Source: Crossiella sp. S99.2 (GTDB lineage Bacteria > Actinomycetota > Actinomycetes > Mycobacteriales > Pseudonocardiaceae). From it: a stretch of 64,000 bases of DNA. The position numbers and the translations under genes were made by a program. Numbering within the stretch: position 1 is the first letter of the stretch; every line of letters starts with the position of its first letter. Below are positions 27,085 to 36,070 of this stretch, piece by piece. The notes under the pieces are model-generated. The model had not been told where the DNA came from and did not search any database. It worked only from the letters and a program-made list of their open reading frames with translations. The stretch is from positions 744,001 to 808,000 of the forward strand of contig NZ_JALMDK010000001.1 in NCBI RefSeq assembly GCF_023094165.1. Direction: 5' to 3'.

Positions 27085-28083
27085 TCACTTCCCCCTGGGC
27101 GGCAGCAGCGGCACCTTCTCGAACGGGTGGTCGGTGAACTTGGCGGTCGCGCCCCTGAACCCGTCCCACATCTCCCGGATGGCGGCCTCGCGCCCCTTGC
27201 ACAGGGTGTCCTGGAACGTCTTCAGCTTCTCCGTGAAGTTCTTCGCGAACCGCTCGTTGAGCCGTTCCTCGAAGCTCTTGCGGATGGCGTTGAGCACCTT
27301 GATGACACCCGCGGCCGCCGCCGAGCCGACGTTCGGGAGTTCCTTGACCACATCGGCCGAGGTGTCGCCGGTCCAGGAGAGGACCTTGCTGAAGGCGTTG
27401 GCCAGCGGCATGCCGGTCTCACCGCGGACGAAGTTGATCATTTCGTCCACCTGATGCGGTGTGTAACCGCCGCAGTCCGCGGAGTGCAGTGCGATTACCT
27501 CGGTGGCCAGTCGCTGGATGTCGCGCACCAGGCCGTTGGTGAGGTTGTCCGTGTGCGCGCTGATGGTGGTGAAGCGCCGGTTCACCTCGTCGGTGACGGT
27601 CAGGTACCGGTCGATGTGCTCGGTGGCGCCATCCGCTGCTTTGCCGCGCCACTGCGTGCTCAGGCCGTCGTGAGCCTTGCGCAGCACCGCGTCGGCGCCG
27701 ACCAGTTCCTGCCGCACCGAGCGCAGTGATTCGCTGTCCGCACGGAACCGGGCGAAATCGATGCCGCGGAACCGGTCGAACTTCGCGTAGACCTCCTCCT
27801 GGAGGCTCAGCGCGGAGTAGGTCCACTTGTTGTACAGCGGCAGGAAGCGGTCGAAGAAGAGCAGCGCCGGGCGGGCCGCGTCCAGCAGTTCGTCGGACTT
27901 GCCGAGGTCGCCGGGAGCCTTGGCGATGACCTGCCGGCCGCGTTCCAGCGCCTGGGTGTCCTGCGCGATGGACCGGTCGTAGGCCTCCCCGGTCGAGATG
28001 GCCTGCTCCAGGGTTTTCGCGTAGCCCGTCAGTCCCGGGGTGAAGGCTTCCTGGAGCTTGGCGATGGTGACAACGAAGCTCAT
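27085..28083 (-). CDS. WXG-like type VII secretion substrate, large form
   Basis: 332 residues from ATG 28083, which overlaps the stop of the preceding gene (ATGA). It is almost entirely helical. A central hairpin carries a W-x-G variant (LSTQWRGKAADGATEHIDRYL), with preceding and following helices like those of WXG100/LXG proteins (KAHDGLSTQW; NRRFTTISAHTDNLTNGLV). The C-terminal third has two Cys (ADCGGYTPHQVDEM; DTLCKGREA) and a basic amphipathic end. It is probably exported by an ESX/type VII system encoded elsewhere, together with the small protein encoded just upstream. The function of the C-terminal part is unknown. Confidence 0.65.
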   Translation of the reverse strand: MSFVVTIAKLQEAFTPGLTGYAKTLEQAISTGEAYDRSIAQDTQALERGRQVIAKAPGDLGKSDELLDAARPALLFFDRFLPLYNKWTYSALSLQEEVYAKFDRFRGIDFARFRADSESLRSVRQELVGADAVLRKAHDGLSTQWRGKAADGATEHIDRYLTVTDEVNRRFTTISAHTDNLTNGLVRDIQRLATEVIALHSADCGGYTPHQVDEMINFVRGETGMPLANAFSKVLSWTGDTSADVVKELPNVGSAAAAGVIKVLNAIRKSFEERLNERFAKNFTEKLKTFQDTLCKGREAAIREMWDGFRGATAKFTDHPFEKVPLLPPRGK

Positions 28084-28382
28084 TGGGCGGCTCGCAGGTG
28101 GCCGGTGTTCGTGCCTTCCGTGCTCGCGTAGTCGCCCGCGTTCGTGATCAGGGTGTCGCCGATCCGGCTCGCGCGGGCGCTGGAGTCGCGTACCGCGGCG
28201 CGCAGGCGGTCGATCACGGTGGTGTAGGCCTCGGCGTCGGCGAAGAAGGTCCGGCCCGCCGCGGTGGCGTCCACGGTGCCCGCGGCCACCGTGCGTTCCT
28301 GTTCGCCGATCACGGCGGCCTCGTTGACGAAGGCCTGGCCTGCCTGGCGGATTTGTTCTTCGGTCAGGCTGATTCCAGCCAC
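28080..28382 (-). CDS. EspC-like (DUF2580) type VII secretion target
   Basis: 100 residues from GTG 28382, chosen because GGGGAGG lies four to five bases upstream and the protein then has the usual 100-residue length. It is one helical hairpin: ISLTEEQIRQAGQAFVNEA, then a turn near GRTFFADAEAYTT and VIDRLRAAVRDSSARA. The C-terminal stretch (NAGDYASTEGTNTGHL) resembles the Y-x-x-x-(D/E) secretion signal region (YASTE). Such proteins are secreted as dimers with a partner through ESX systems. It is the first gene of a four-gene operon running to 26170. Confidence 0.7.
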   Translation of the reverse strand: MAGISLTEEQIRQAGQAFVNEAAVIGEQERTVAAGTVDATAAGRTFFADAEAYTTVIDRLRAAVRDSSARASRIGDTLITNAGDYASTEGTNTGHLRAAQ

Positions 28383-28798
28383 AGCGCCTCCCCGCACTGT
28401 CGGAACACAGACATGGCGAGAGGGGTGGTGCAGCCTCCCCTCTGACACCGCCGAGCACGCTACCAGCCGGTATGTCCTGACCCGTTTGGCCTAACGGTCG
28501 CGGCGGGCTGCCCCTCCGGACATCCACAACCGCCCCTGACCAATTCTGGCCAAGTCCCTGACCTGCGACTCCACCCCAACAGGAACTCGACAGGCACCCG
28601 GGCGCGCGGGCCGGGAAGTTTTGTCGGTGGGGCGGTGTTAGATCGTCATCGGCACCCGAACGGGCGGGAATAACCGGGGAGGACAACGGGTAGTTACCAA
28701 GAGACAGAGCTTCGGCGGTTGAGGGCTTGGGCGGCGTGTTTCGGGGGCCGCCGGGTCCGACGGGAGACAACCGGCCGGGGAACTGTGGGGACACGCAT
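28383..28798. other. Intergenic stretch, no gene seen
   Basis: About 415 bases without a credible reading frame on either strand. It must hold the promoter of the leftward T7SS-substrate operon (TAGCGT at about 28458 on the minus strand is a -10 candidate). A short TTGGCC-rich segment near 28540-28555 has dyad symmetry. Nothing else was recognised. Confidence 0.5.
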
Positions 28799-28836
28799 CC
28801 GCCCGGGTGCCGCACGTGAATGCGACACCCGGGCGG
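28799..28836 (-). terminator. Hairpin terminator after the M23 peptidase gene
   Basis: An 11-bp perfect stem (ccgcccgggtg / cacccgggcgg) with a 16-base loop lies 24 bases beyond the peptidase stop. No T run follows. Confidence 0.6.
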
Positions 28837-28860
28837 GCGCGGTTCAGGCTTGGGCGCGGG

Positions 28861-29649
28861 TTACTTCACGAACACGCCGCGCTCGTTCAACCAGGGCAGC
28901 GGGTTGATCTTCTTGCCGCTGGGGCTCCAGACCTCGAAGTGCAGGTGCACGCCGGTGCTGAAGCCGCGGTTGCCCATGGTGGCGATCTGCTGGTTGGCCT
29001 TGACCTTCTGGCCTTCCTTGACCGTGATGCGGTCCATGTGGCCGTAGACGGTGATGGTGCCGTCCTTGTGCTGCACGCGGACCCACAGGCCAAAACCGCT
29101 TGCCGGGCCGGCCTCGATGACCTCACCATCAGCGACGGAGACGATCGGGGTGCCCAGGCGGTTGGCGATGTCGATGCCGTAGTGCGTGGTGCCCCAGCGG
29201 CCACCGAAGCCGGAGGTGAACACGCCCTGTGCGGGCGGGACGAACATGGGCCTGCGCGCCTCGGCGTCGCGGGCCGCGCGGTCCTGCTTGAGGCGCTCGC
29301 TCTTGGCCAGCTTCTGGTACTCGACCGAGGAGTCCGTGGACCGCGAGAGCGGCAGGACCTCCAGGGAGTCGCCGCCGACGGCGGTGAAGTTGGCCGACGC
29401 GTCCGCGCCGGAGGCCAGTGGGGTGACCTCGTCATTGGCCGCGGCAGTGCTGTTGCCGGTGCCCAGGGATGACCCTGCGGCGACAAAAGCGCCTGCTGCT
29501 ACTGCTGCTACGACAACCCTGCCACGCATGGCAGAGGACGGCGGCGGAAGCCGGTGCGCGCCACGGGGACGCACTTCGCCCTTCTGCTGTTCGACCACGT
29601 CGACAGCGTGGGAGGGATGACCGCCGCCGGGGGAGCGGTGCTGAGTCAA
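28861..29649 (-). CDS. Exported M23 (LytM) metallopeptidase
   Basis: 262 residues from TTG 29649, the only start in frame with a ribosome site (GGAAGG, seven bases upstream). A basic N-terminal segment of about 40 residues precedes a hydrophobic signal/anchor (VVVAAVAAGAFVAAGSSLG). A helical linker (YQKLAKSERLKQDRAARDAEA) leads to the LytM domain: GRWGTTHYGIDIANRLGTPI (first zinc His and Asp), then HMDRI and GVHLHFEVW (HxH motif). It cleaves peptidoglycan stem or cross-bridge peptides outside the membrane. It is the positional counterpart of Mycobacterium Rv0950c, between uvrD1 and sucC. A folded leader RNA is predicted upstream. Confidence 0.88.
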   Translation of the reverse strand: MTQHRSPGGGHPSHAVDVVEQQKGEVRPRGAHRLPPPSSAMRGRVVVAAVAAGAFVAAGSSLGTGNSTAAANDEVTPLASGADASANFTAVGGDSLEVLPLSRSTDSSVEYQKLAKSERLKQDRAARDAEARRPMFVPPAQGVFTSGFGGRWGTTHYGIDIANRLGTPIVSVADGEVIEAGPASGFGLWVRVQHKDGTITVYGHMDRITVKEGQKVKANQQIATMGNRGFSTGVHLHFEVWSPSGKKINPLPWLNERGVFVK

Positions 29650-29672
29650 TGCCTGCCCTTCCGTCTCGGGGA

Positions 29673-29751
29673 GTCCGATTGGACGAACCAGGCGGGGGAT
29701 CCTGGTGGAGCTGGTCGGGGTAACCGGCTCCGTGTCCTCTTGTGATCGGAC
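29673..29751 (-). promoter_or_regulatory. Predicted three-way-junction leader RNA before the M23 peptidase
   Basis: On the minus strand an outer 7-bp stem GTCCGAT/ATCGGAC (29745-29751 with 29673-29679) encloses two adjacent hairpins: GGAGC-CGG...CCG-GCTCC-like (29707-29731) and ACCAGG-n8-CCTGGT (29687-29706). The 3' arm of the outer stem can instead fold into GTCC-n4-GGAC (29673-29684), just before the ribosome site at about 29657-29662. The mutually exclusive folds suggest a switch. It does not match the c-di-AMP (ydaO) riboswitch core that I know from other cell-wall hydrolase genes. Confidence 0.35.
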
Positions 29752-29831
29752 CGTGACAACGGACCCGGGGACAGTAACGGCGCGGCGCCCCTAGGGGCAA
29801 ACCCCTGGGCGGAGATTCTGCTGAACGGGGG

Positions 29832-30833
29832 TTACTGGCAAGTCTGAGACTTGCTGAGATGACACTCAGTATCCGCGATCATGTGACCCAGCTCACTTCT
29901 GTTCGCTACTGGGTGCTGCCTCAGTCCATCCGATCGAGTGAGGTGTGTGAGCACCGTGTGCACGATCGCGGGGTCCACCGGCAGCGAGAGGTGACCCACA
30001 TCCCGGACCCGGTGGTTGACCACGTCCAGATCGGGGTGCTCCAGGCAAGCCGTCCGCTGCGGGATCATGATCTGGTCCAGTTCGCTCCACACCGCCAGGA
30101 ACCGGGTCCGGCAGCCGGGCGCGGGCTCGGCCAGCTCGCCGAGCAGCTTGGAGCCCGGCCGCAGCTGCCGGGCCAGCCGGGTGGGCAGCAGGTAGGCGGT
30201 CATCGTGCCCGCGTGCGGCGAGCCCAGCGTCACCAGCGAGCGGACCCGGGCGTCCCCGCCCTGTTTCTGCACGTGATAGCGGGCGATCACACCGCCGAGG
30301 GAGTGCCCGACCAGGTGCACCGACTCGGCCCCGGTCTGCTCGCAGATCCGCTCCAGGTGCCTGCCCAGGTACTCCGCGGCGGCCCGGATGTCGCCGGTCA
30401 GCGCGGTCAGCACGCTGTAGTTCACCGCGTGCACCACGCCGAAGCCGCGCCTGCGCAGCGCGGCGGCCAGGAAGGTGAAGATCGACCGGTTGTCGCCGAT
30501 CCCGTGCACCAGCACGATCGGCGTGCCGGCCGCCTCCAGGTCCGAGCACACCAGCCCGCGCTGCATCGGCGGCAGCCCGTCGGTGCGGTAGCTGCCGTAG
30601 GGCCCCTCGGAACGCAGCTGCTCGGTCAGCGCGCCCCACGGGTAGAGCACCGCGTGCGCGGCCAGCCAGGCCGTCTCCATGGTCGCCCCGCGCAACCCGC
30701 CGGGGGTCAGCAGCGACCGGACGAACCGCAGCGTCTCCGACGAGACCTCAACCGCCCCGTCCACGCCATGCCGGGCCTGCTGGAGCAGCCCGCTGGCGAA
30801 CCCCAGTAACCCGGTCGTGGCATCGTTGCCCAT
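29832..30833 (-). CDS. Alpha/beta-hydrolase, lipase-like
   Basis: 333 residues from ATG 30833. The alpha/beta-hydrolase core is clear: TPIVLVHGIGDNRSIF (oxyanion HG), HLVGHSLGGVIARYH (GHSLGG nucleophile elbow, Ser), then SELDQIMIPQ with the probable acid and DVGHLSLPVDP with the catalytic His. It resembles bacterial triacylglycerol lipases and esterases. The N-terminal 90 residues contain a weakly hydrophobic segment but no clean signal peptide, so location is uncertain. It is divergent from the unknown membrane protein at 30974, with 140 bases between starts. Confidence 0.82.
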   Translation of the reverse strand: MGNDATTGLLGFASGLLQQARHGVDGAVEVSSETLRFVRSLLTPGGLRGATMETAWLAAHAVLYPWGALTEQLRSEGPYGSYRTDGLPPMQRGLVCSDLEAAGTPIVLVHGIGDNRSIFTFLAAALRRRGFGVVHAVNYSVLTALTGDIRAAAEYLGRHLERICEQTGAESVHLVGHSLGGVIARYHVQKQGGDARVRSLVTLGSPHAGTMTAYLLPTRLARQLRPGSKLLGELAEPAPGCRTRFLAVWSELDQIMIPQRTACLEHPDLDVVNHRVRDVGHLSLPVDPAIVHTVLTHLTRSDGLRQHPVANRSELGHMIADTECHLSKSQTCQ

Positions 30834-30960
30834 ACAACTCACGGTAAGTGATCTGGACCATATTCGCCGCCCTCGATCGCATCGTTTTATGTGGGTTCCC
30901 ACCAGCGCGAACCAGGGTTGGCTGGAGATCATTCGCCGCGCCTGGGCCACCCGGCTCACC

Positions 30961-30966
30961 TACGAT
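30961..30966 (+). promoter_or_regulatory. -10 element for a leaderless transcript
   Basis: TACGAT lies seven bases before GTG 30974 and no Shine-Dalgarno site separates them. This supports 30974, rather than any upstream codon, as the start. Confidence 0.5.
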
Positions 30967-30973
30967 CTGCGCA

Positions 30974-32638
30974 GTGACGTCCGGATCCCCCGTCTCGCCC
31001 GCCCGGCTACGCGCCGCGATCGGTGTGGCCGCGCTCGCGGTCCCGTTCGCCGCACTCGCTCCGCTGATCGGGTCGGTTTCGCCCGCGATGCCGCCCAGCT
31101 ACCCGTCCTGGCTGCTGTTGGGGCTGGTCAGCGCGCTACCGGCGGTGCTGGCGCTGATCTGGACGGTGCGTGGCGACCACGGTGGGGCGGCCGGGATCCT
31201 GCGCGCCGCCGCGATGCTCACCCCCGGTCTGCTGCTGGCCGATCTCCAGGTGCTGGCCGACCCGTGGAGCGTGACCCGGCCGGAGTTGTTCGTGCCGACC
31301 GCGCTGGTGCAGCTCTCCGCGAGCGGCGGCCTCTACCTGTTGCTGCTGAGCAGGCTGCTGCTGGCCGCGGCCGGAGTGCTCGCGGGCAGCGGCGGGGAGG
31401 TCGAGGCCAGGGAGGCCGCGCGGTCCCGGCCGGGGCTGATGTTCGGTGTGCTGGGCGTGGCCTGCGCGGTCGTGCTGCTGCAGTTCCTGCCCGCCTTCGG
31501 CTCCACCGAGCCGTTCCTGCCGGTCCGGGTGATCACTGAGACCCCGGCGCTGGCGTTCGCCGGCACACTGTTGCTGGCCGGGTCGGTGCTGTTCGCCGCC
31601 GGGTATTTCGCCAGCGCGGCCGATCCGGCGGTGGCCAGGGGTGGGCTGATCGGCCTGGTCGCCGTCCTCGCCGGTCAGACGCTGGTGCCGATGATCTCCG
31701 CGCTGGCCACGCCCGGTCTGGAGCTCGGCCTGCTGCACTGGATCGGCGCGCTGCTGACCGCGCTGCTGCTGACGGCGCTGCTGGTCTTCGCCTGGGTGGC
31801 CGGGCTACGCCGGGACCTGGTCTTCGAGATCGGACTGGCCGGGTACCAGAAGCTCCAGCTCGCCGCGGGCATCCTGGCCACCGTCTCCGGCGTGCTCGCG
31901 GTGACGGCCAGCGCGTTGCCGATCGCCCGGCTCGCCTCGGGCGTGACGCAGACCGTCGGCTCCTCCCGGATGCTCGCCCCGGCCGGGTTCATCCTGCTCG
32001 GGCTGGGGCTGCTGCTGCTCTTCCGGGACACCGCGACCAGCACCCGGCCCGCGCTCGCGGTGGCCTGGGTGGCGGTCCCGGTCACCGGCCTCGACGTGCT
32101 GGACACGGCGTTGAGCCAGGTCAACGGGACGCCGGTGGCGGTGCTGGCGGCGGTGCTGGTGATCATCGCGGTGGCCTGCGCGGCGGTCGCCGGGCTGCTC
32201 ACCCTGCTGGCCGGCGGGGTGGAGCGGGAGGACACCGTGGACCTGTCCGAGATCAGCGCGGACCGGGTGGTGCTGGTCCCGGCGCTGCTCGCGGCCGTGC
32301 TGGGGCTGGCCGCCTACCTGCTGCCGGTGGTGGACAGCCCGGACTTCGCCAGCGGGCTGCTCGGCGACTTCCGCACCGAGAGCTGGGGCCTGCTGCTGGC
32401 CGCGGCCGCCGTGCTGGCCGCGGCCCTGCTCGCCCCGCGCGCCCGGCCGGCCAGGGGCACCGCGCTGCTTGCCGGGGCCGCGCTGGTGATCGCGTTGCGG
32501 GTGGCCGAACTGCCGATCCGCGGTGGCGGTTCTGCCGGTGCCGGACTTTTCGCCGGGATCTGCGCGCTGATCGTGCTGCTCGCCGGGGCGGGTGTCGCGT
32601 GGTCGCGACGCTCGTCAGCAACGCGCTCCACGGAGTAG
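30974..32638 (+). CDS. Large polytopic membrane protein of unknown function
   Basis: 554 residues from GTG 30974. Almost the whole protein is hydrophobic, with about 14 predicted helices; loops are short. One longer cytoplasmic or external loop lies near residues 410-430 (GGVEREDTVDLSEISADRV). No transporter signature, cofactor motif or catalytic residues were recognised, and I cannot name a family. The downstream B12-binding gene starts nine bases after its stop, but that gene has its own -10 element inside this stop codon, so co-transcription is optional. Confidence 0.7.
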   Translation: MTSGSPVSPARLRAAIGVAALAVPFAALAPLIGSVSPAMPPSYPSWLLLGLVSALPAVLALIWTVRGDHGGAAGILRAAAMLTPGLLLADLQVLADPWSVTRPELFVPTALVQLSASGGLYLLLLSRLLLAAAGVLAGSGGEVEAREAARSRPGLMFGVLGVACAVVLLQFLPAFGSTEPFLPVRVITETPALAFAGTLLLAGSVLFAAGYFASAADPAVARGGLIGLVAVLAGQTLVPMISALATPGLELGLLHWIGALLTALLLTALLVFAWVAGLRRDLVFEIGLAGYQKLQLAAGILATVSGVLAVTASALPIARLASGVTQTVGSSRMLAPAGFILLGLGLLLLFRDTATSTRPALAVAWVAVPVTGLDVLDTALSQVNGTPVAVLAAVLVIIAVACAAVAGLLTLLAGGVEREDTVDLSEISADRVVLVPALLAAVLGLAAYLLPVVDSPDFASGLLGDFRTESWGLLLAAAAVLAAALLAPRARPARGTALLAGAALVIALRVAELPIRGGGSAGAGLFAGICALIVLLAGAGVAWSRRSSATRSTE

Positions 32639-32641
32639 CGT
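32636..32641 (+). promoter_or_regulatory. -10 element overlapping a stop codon
   Basis: TAGCGT contains the TAG stop of the upstream gene and lies six bases before ATG 32648. It predicts a leaderless transcript for the B12-binding protein. Confidence 0.45.
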
Positions 32642-32647
32642 GCCGGC

Positions 32648-33046
32648 ATGAGCGGTCGCATTCGCGTGGTGGTGGCCAAGCCCGGTCTGGACGGCCACGA
32701 TCGGGGCGCCAAGGTGGTCGCGCGGGCACTGCGGGACGCCGGCATGGAGGTCATCTACACCGGCCTGCACCAGACGCCGGAACAGGTGGTGCAGACCGCC
32801 ATCCAGGAGGATGCCGACGTGGTCGGCCTGTCCGTGCTCTCCGGCGCGCACCTCACCCTGTTCGCCAGGGTGATCGAACTGCTCCGGGAGAAAGGCGCGG
32901 CGGACGTGGTCGTCTTCGGCGGCGGCATCATCCCCGACGACGACCTGCCCAGGCTGCGTGAGCTGGGCGTGGCGAAGGTCTTCACCCCCGGCGCGACCAC
33001 CCAGGAAATCGTGGACTGGGTCCGCGGGAACGTGCCTGCGCAGTAG
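32648..33046 (+). CDS. Stand-alone cobalamin-binding domain protein (methylmalonyl-CoA mutase C-terminal type)
   Basis: 132 residues, the size of the B12-binding domain alone. It contains the DxHxxG cobalamin motif ([15 protein letters not shown]), the second conserved segment [15 protein letters not shown] (SxL) and [14 protein letters not shown] (GG). These are the hallmarks of the small mutase domain that binds adenosylcobalamin through His. The large catalytic TIM barrel is absent here, so it should pair with a separately encoded subunit, as in split acyl-CoA mutases. It lies just before sucCD, and succinyl-CoA links the two. Confidence 0.88.
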   Translation: MSGRIRVVVAKPGLDGHDRGAKVVARALRDAGMEVIYTGLHQTPEQVVQTAIQEDADVVGLSVLSGAHLTLFARVIELLREKGAADVVVFGGGIIPDDDLPRLRELGVAKVFTPGATTQEIVDWVRGNVPAQ

Positions 33047-33150
33047 TGCCGTTGCTCACGGTGACGGACTTCACCGGGTAGGGGCGCGTGTCAAGGGTCT
33101 GGTGTCGATAGGGTCTGCCAGTCCGACACCGGCGTCGCAGGAGACTTCTA

Positions 33151-34320
33151 GTGGACCTGTACGAGTACCAGGCGAAGGATATCTTCGCCGCCCACGGAGT
33201 GCCGGTGTTGCCCGGCAACGTGGCCAGCACCCCTGAAGAAGCCAGCGCGATCGCGGCGGACCTCGGCACGACCGTTGTGGTCAAGGCCCAGGTCAAGACC
33301 GGCGGGCGTGGCAAGGCCGGCGGCGTCAAGCTCGCCGAGAGCCCCGAGGACACCAAGGCCAAGGCGGAAGCCATCCTGGGCCTGGACATCAAGGGGCACA
33401 TCGTGCACCGCGTCCTGGTCACCCCGGCCTCCGACATCGCGGAGGAGTACTACTTCTCCTTCCTGTTGGACCGGGCCAACCGCACCTTCCTGGCCATGGC
33501 CTCCGTCGAGGGCGGGATGGACATCGAGGAGGTCGCGGTCTCCAAGCCCGAGGCCCTCGCGAAGGTCCTGATCGACCCGATCAAGGGCGTGGACAAGGCC
33601 AAGGCGGACGAGATCGTCGCGCTGGCCAAGTTCCCGGCCGAGGTGGCCGACCAGGTTTCCGAGGTCATCGTGAAGCTCTGGGCGACCTTCGTCGCCGAGG
33701 ACGCCACCCTGGTCGAGGTCAACCCGCTGGTCCGCGACCCCCAGGGCAAGATCATCGCCCTGGACGGCAAGGTCACCCTCGACGAGAACGCCGACTTCCG
33801 GCACCCGGCGCACGCCGAGCTGGTCGACAAGGCCGCCGAGAACGAGCTGGAGGCCAAGGCCAAGGCCAAGGGCCTCAACTACGTCAAGCTCGACGGCCAG
33901 GTCGGCATCATCGGCAACGGCGCGGGCCTGGTCATGTCCACCCTGGACGTGGTGGCCTACGCGGGCGAGCAGCACAACAACGTCAAGCCGGCCAACTTCC
34001 TGGACATCGGCGGCGGCGCGTCCGCCGAGGTCATGGCGAACGGCCTGGAGATCATCCTGGGCGACACCGACGTCAAGTCGGTCTTCGTCAACGTCTTCGG
34101 TGGCATCACCGCCTGCGACGCGGTGGCCAACGGCATCGTCGCGGCGCTGGGCATCCTCGGTGACGAGGCCACCAAGCCGCTGGTCGTCCGCCTGGACGGC
34201 AACAACGTCGAAGAGGGCCGCCGCATCCTGGCGGAGGCCAACCACCCGCTGGTGACCGTGGTGGACACGATGGACAACGCGGCCGACAAGGCCGCCGAGC
34301 TCGCTGCTGCGGGGGCATGA
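33151..34320 (+). CDS. sucC: Succinate-CoA ligase, beta subunit
   Basis: 389 residues, the usual size; GTG start with CAGGAGA upstream. It forms the ATP-grasp and CoA-ligase part of the enzyme that interconverts succinyl-CoA and succinate with nucleotide phosphorylation in the TCA cycle. Visible motifs: [23 protein letters not shown] N-terminus, [18 protein letters not shown] (ATP-grasp loop), EVNPLV and [14 protein letters not shown], and [14 protein letters not shown]. sucD follows three bases later, so the two form an operon. Confidence 0.97.
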   Translation: MDLYEYQAKDIFAAHGVPVLPGNVASTPEEASAIAADLGTTVVVKAQVKTGGRGKAGGVKLAESPEDTKAKAEAILGLDIKGHIVHRVLVTPASDIAEEYYFSFLLDRANRTFLAMASVEGGMDIEEVAVSKPEALAKVLIDPIKGVDKAKADEIVALAKFPAEVADQVSEVIVKLWATFVAEDATLVEVNPLVRDPQGKIIALDGKVTLDENADFRHPAHAELVDKAAENELEAKAKAKGLNYVKLDGQVGIIGNGAGLVMSTLDVVAYAGEQHNNVKPANFLDIGGGASAEVMANGLEIILGDTDVKSVFVNVFGGITACDAVANGIVAALGILGDEATKPLVVRLDGNNVEEGRRILAEANHPLVTVVDTMDNAADKAAELAAAGA

Positions 34321-34323
34321 CCG

Positions 34324-35214
34324 ATGGCTATTTTCCTGACCGAGCACAGCAAGGTCATCGTCCAGGGCATGACCGGTGCCGAGGGCTCCAAGCACACCAA
34401 GCGGATGCTGAAGTCCGGCACCACCATTGTCGGCGGCGTGACCCCCGGCAAGGGCGGCCAGACCGTCGACTTCGACGGCACCCTGCTCCCGGTGTTCAAC
34501 TCCGTCGGTGAGGCCATGGCCGCCACCGGTGCGGACGTCACCGTGGTCTTCGTGCCGCCGAAGTTCGCCAAGGGCGCCGTGGTCGAGGCCATCGACGCCG
34601 GCATCGGCCTCGCGGTGGTCATCACCGAGGGCATCCCGGTGCACGACACCGCCTACTTCTGGGCGCACGCCAACGCCACCGGCAACAAGACCCGGATCAT
34701 CGGGCCGAACTGCCCCGGCGTCATCTCGCCCGGCAAGTCCAACGCGGGCATCATCCCGGCCGACATCTCCGGGCCGGGCAAGATCGGTCTGGTGTCCAAG
34801 TCGGGCACCCTGACCTACCAGATGATGTACGAGCTGCGGGACTTCGGTTTCTCCACCGCGGTCGGCATCGGTGGCGACCCGATCATCGGCACCACCCACA
34901 TCGACGCCCTCCAGGCTTTCCAGGACGACCCGGAGACCGCGGCGATCGTGATGATCGGTGAGATCGGCGGCGACGCCGAGGAGCGCGCGGCGGCCTACAT
35001 CGCCGAGCACATCACCAAGCCGGTGGTCGGCTACGTCGCGGGCTTCACCGCCCCCGAAGGCAAGACCATGGGCCACGCGGGCGCCATCGTCTCCGGTTCC
35101 TCGGGCACCGCCGCGGCCAAGCAGGAGGCCCTGGAGGCCGCAGGCGTCAAGGTCGGCAAGACCCCGAGTGCGACCGCCGCGCTGATGCGCGAGATCATGC
35201 AGAACCTGGGCTGA
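34324..35214 (+). CDS. sucD: Succinate-CoA ligase, alpha subunit
   Basis: 296 residues. It binds CoA and carries the phosphorylated His. Motifs: [50 protein letters not shown], and the active-site His in [16 protein letters not shown] near residue 245. It is coupled to sucC. A strong hairpin 26 bases after the stop ends the operon. Confidence 0.97.
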   Translation: MAIFLTEHSKVIVQGMTGAEGSKHTKRMLKSGTTIVGGVTPGKGGQTVDFDGTLLPVFNSVGEAMAATGADVTVVFVPPKFAKGAVVEAIDAGIGLAVVITEGIPVHDTAYFWAHANATGNKTRIIGPNCPGVISPGKSNAGIIPADISGPGKIGLVSKSGTLTYQMMYELRDFGFSTAVGIGGDPIIGTTHIDALQAFQDDPETAAIVMIGEIGGDAEERAAAYIAEHITKPVVGYVAGFTAPEGKTMGHAGAIVSGSSGTAAAKQEALEAAGVKVGKTPSATAALMREIMQNLG

Positions 35215-35240
35215 GCCCAATAGTCCTTTGTGGACGGACA

Positions 35241-35271
35241 CGGCCGGGTGCCCAACGGGGGCGCCCGGCCG
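35241..35271 (+). terminator. sucCD terminator
   Basis: An 8-bp CGGCCGGG/CCCGGCCG stem, extended by an inner CCC/GGG pairing, lies 27 bases after the sucD stop and is followed by a T-containing stretch (ctgtcgttcc). Confidence 0.7.
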
Positions 35272-35376
35272 CTGTCGTTCCGGGGTCCCGGGGCATCTCA
35301 CCCGATCGATATCGGCTAGCGTTTCCGGCGCAGAGCCGTCACTCGCGGTCACCTCGAACGAGGAGGACAACCGGTC

Positions 35377-36063
35377 ATGTCCGTGCCATTCGGCGTTCCC
35401 CCGCCGCAGCCGCAGCAGCAGCCGGGGCAGCCAGCCGCCGGACCGAACTTCGGCCTGATCCTCGCGCTGGTCGCGGCCGGGCTCGGCCTGGTCATCTTCT
35501 TCTGCACCTTCTCCGATGACGTCTCCCGGCTCGGCCTGCCCTTCGGCATCGCGCTGATGCTGGCCAGCGCCGTGCTGACCGGGATGACCCTGCTGCCCAA
35601 GGCGCCGCAGTTCCTGTGGGTGGCGGCCATGCTGGCCGTGGTCGGCATGCTCGACCTGCTGGTCAACATCACCAACACGGTGAGCGTGGCCGGGTTGTAC
35701 GTGGTGGTGCTGATCGCCGCGGTGCTCCAGGCCGGTGCGGTCTCCGCCGCGCTGCTGCTGGACATCGGCATGATCAAGTTCGAGCCGAAGCCCGCCGCGC
35801 CGGCCAACCCCTACGGCGGCCAGCCCGGTGGCTGGAACCCGCCCTCGGGCGCGATGCCGCAGCAGCAGCCCCCCTATGGCCAGCAGCCGCAGCAGTATGG
35901 CCAGCCGCAGCAGCAGCCCGGCCAGTTCGGGCAGCCGCAGCAGTACGGGCAGCCACAGCAGCCGCCGCCCGCCGGTGGCGGCTTCGGCTCGCCCGAGGCG
36001 ACCCGGCAGTTCCAGCACCCGGGCACGCCGCCCAGTGGATTCGGCGGCCCGCAACAGAGTTGA
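35377..36063 (+). CDS. DUF5336-type membrane protein (34-kDa antigen family)
   Basis: 228 residues, ATG with GGAGGA upstream. A short Pro/Gln N-terminus precedes four predicted helices (LILALVAAGLGLVIFFCTF; FGIALMLASAVLTGM; FLWVAAMLAVVGMLDLLV; LYVVVLIAAVLQAGAV). The last 90 residues are a Gln/Pro/Gly/Tyr-rich tail built on GQPQQ and QQYGQPQQ units, presumably cytoplasmic and disordered. The architecture and position after sucD match Mycobacterium Rv0954, the 34-kDa antigen reported to localise with divisome or envelope proteins. The exact role is unknown. Confidence 0.8.
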   Translation: MSVPFGVPPPQPQQQPGQPAAGPNFGLILALVAAGLGLVIFFCTFSDDVSRLGLPFGIALMLASAVLTGMTLLPKAPQFLWVAAMLAVVGMLDLLVNITNTVSVAGLYVVVLIAAVLQAGAVSAALLLDIGMIKFEPKPAAPANPYGGQPGGWNPPSGAMPQQQPPYGQQPQQYGQPQQQPGQFGQPQQYGQPQQPPPAGGGFGSPEATRQFQHPGTPPSGFGGPQQS

Positions 36064-36070
36064 GCCACCC

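Noticed and set aside
29650..29830. c-di-AMP (ydaO) riboswitch before the M23 peptidase
   Set aside because: The conserved GAACCCG...CAGCTAACCTCG core was looked for and not found.
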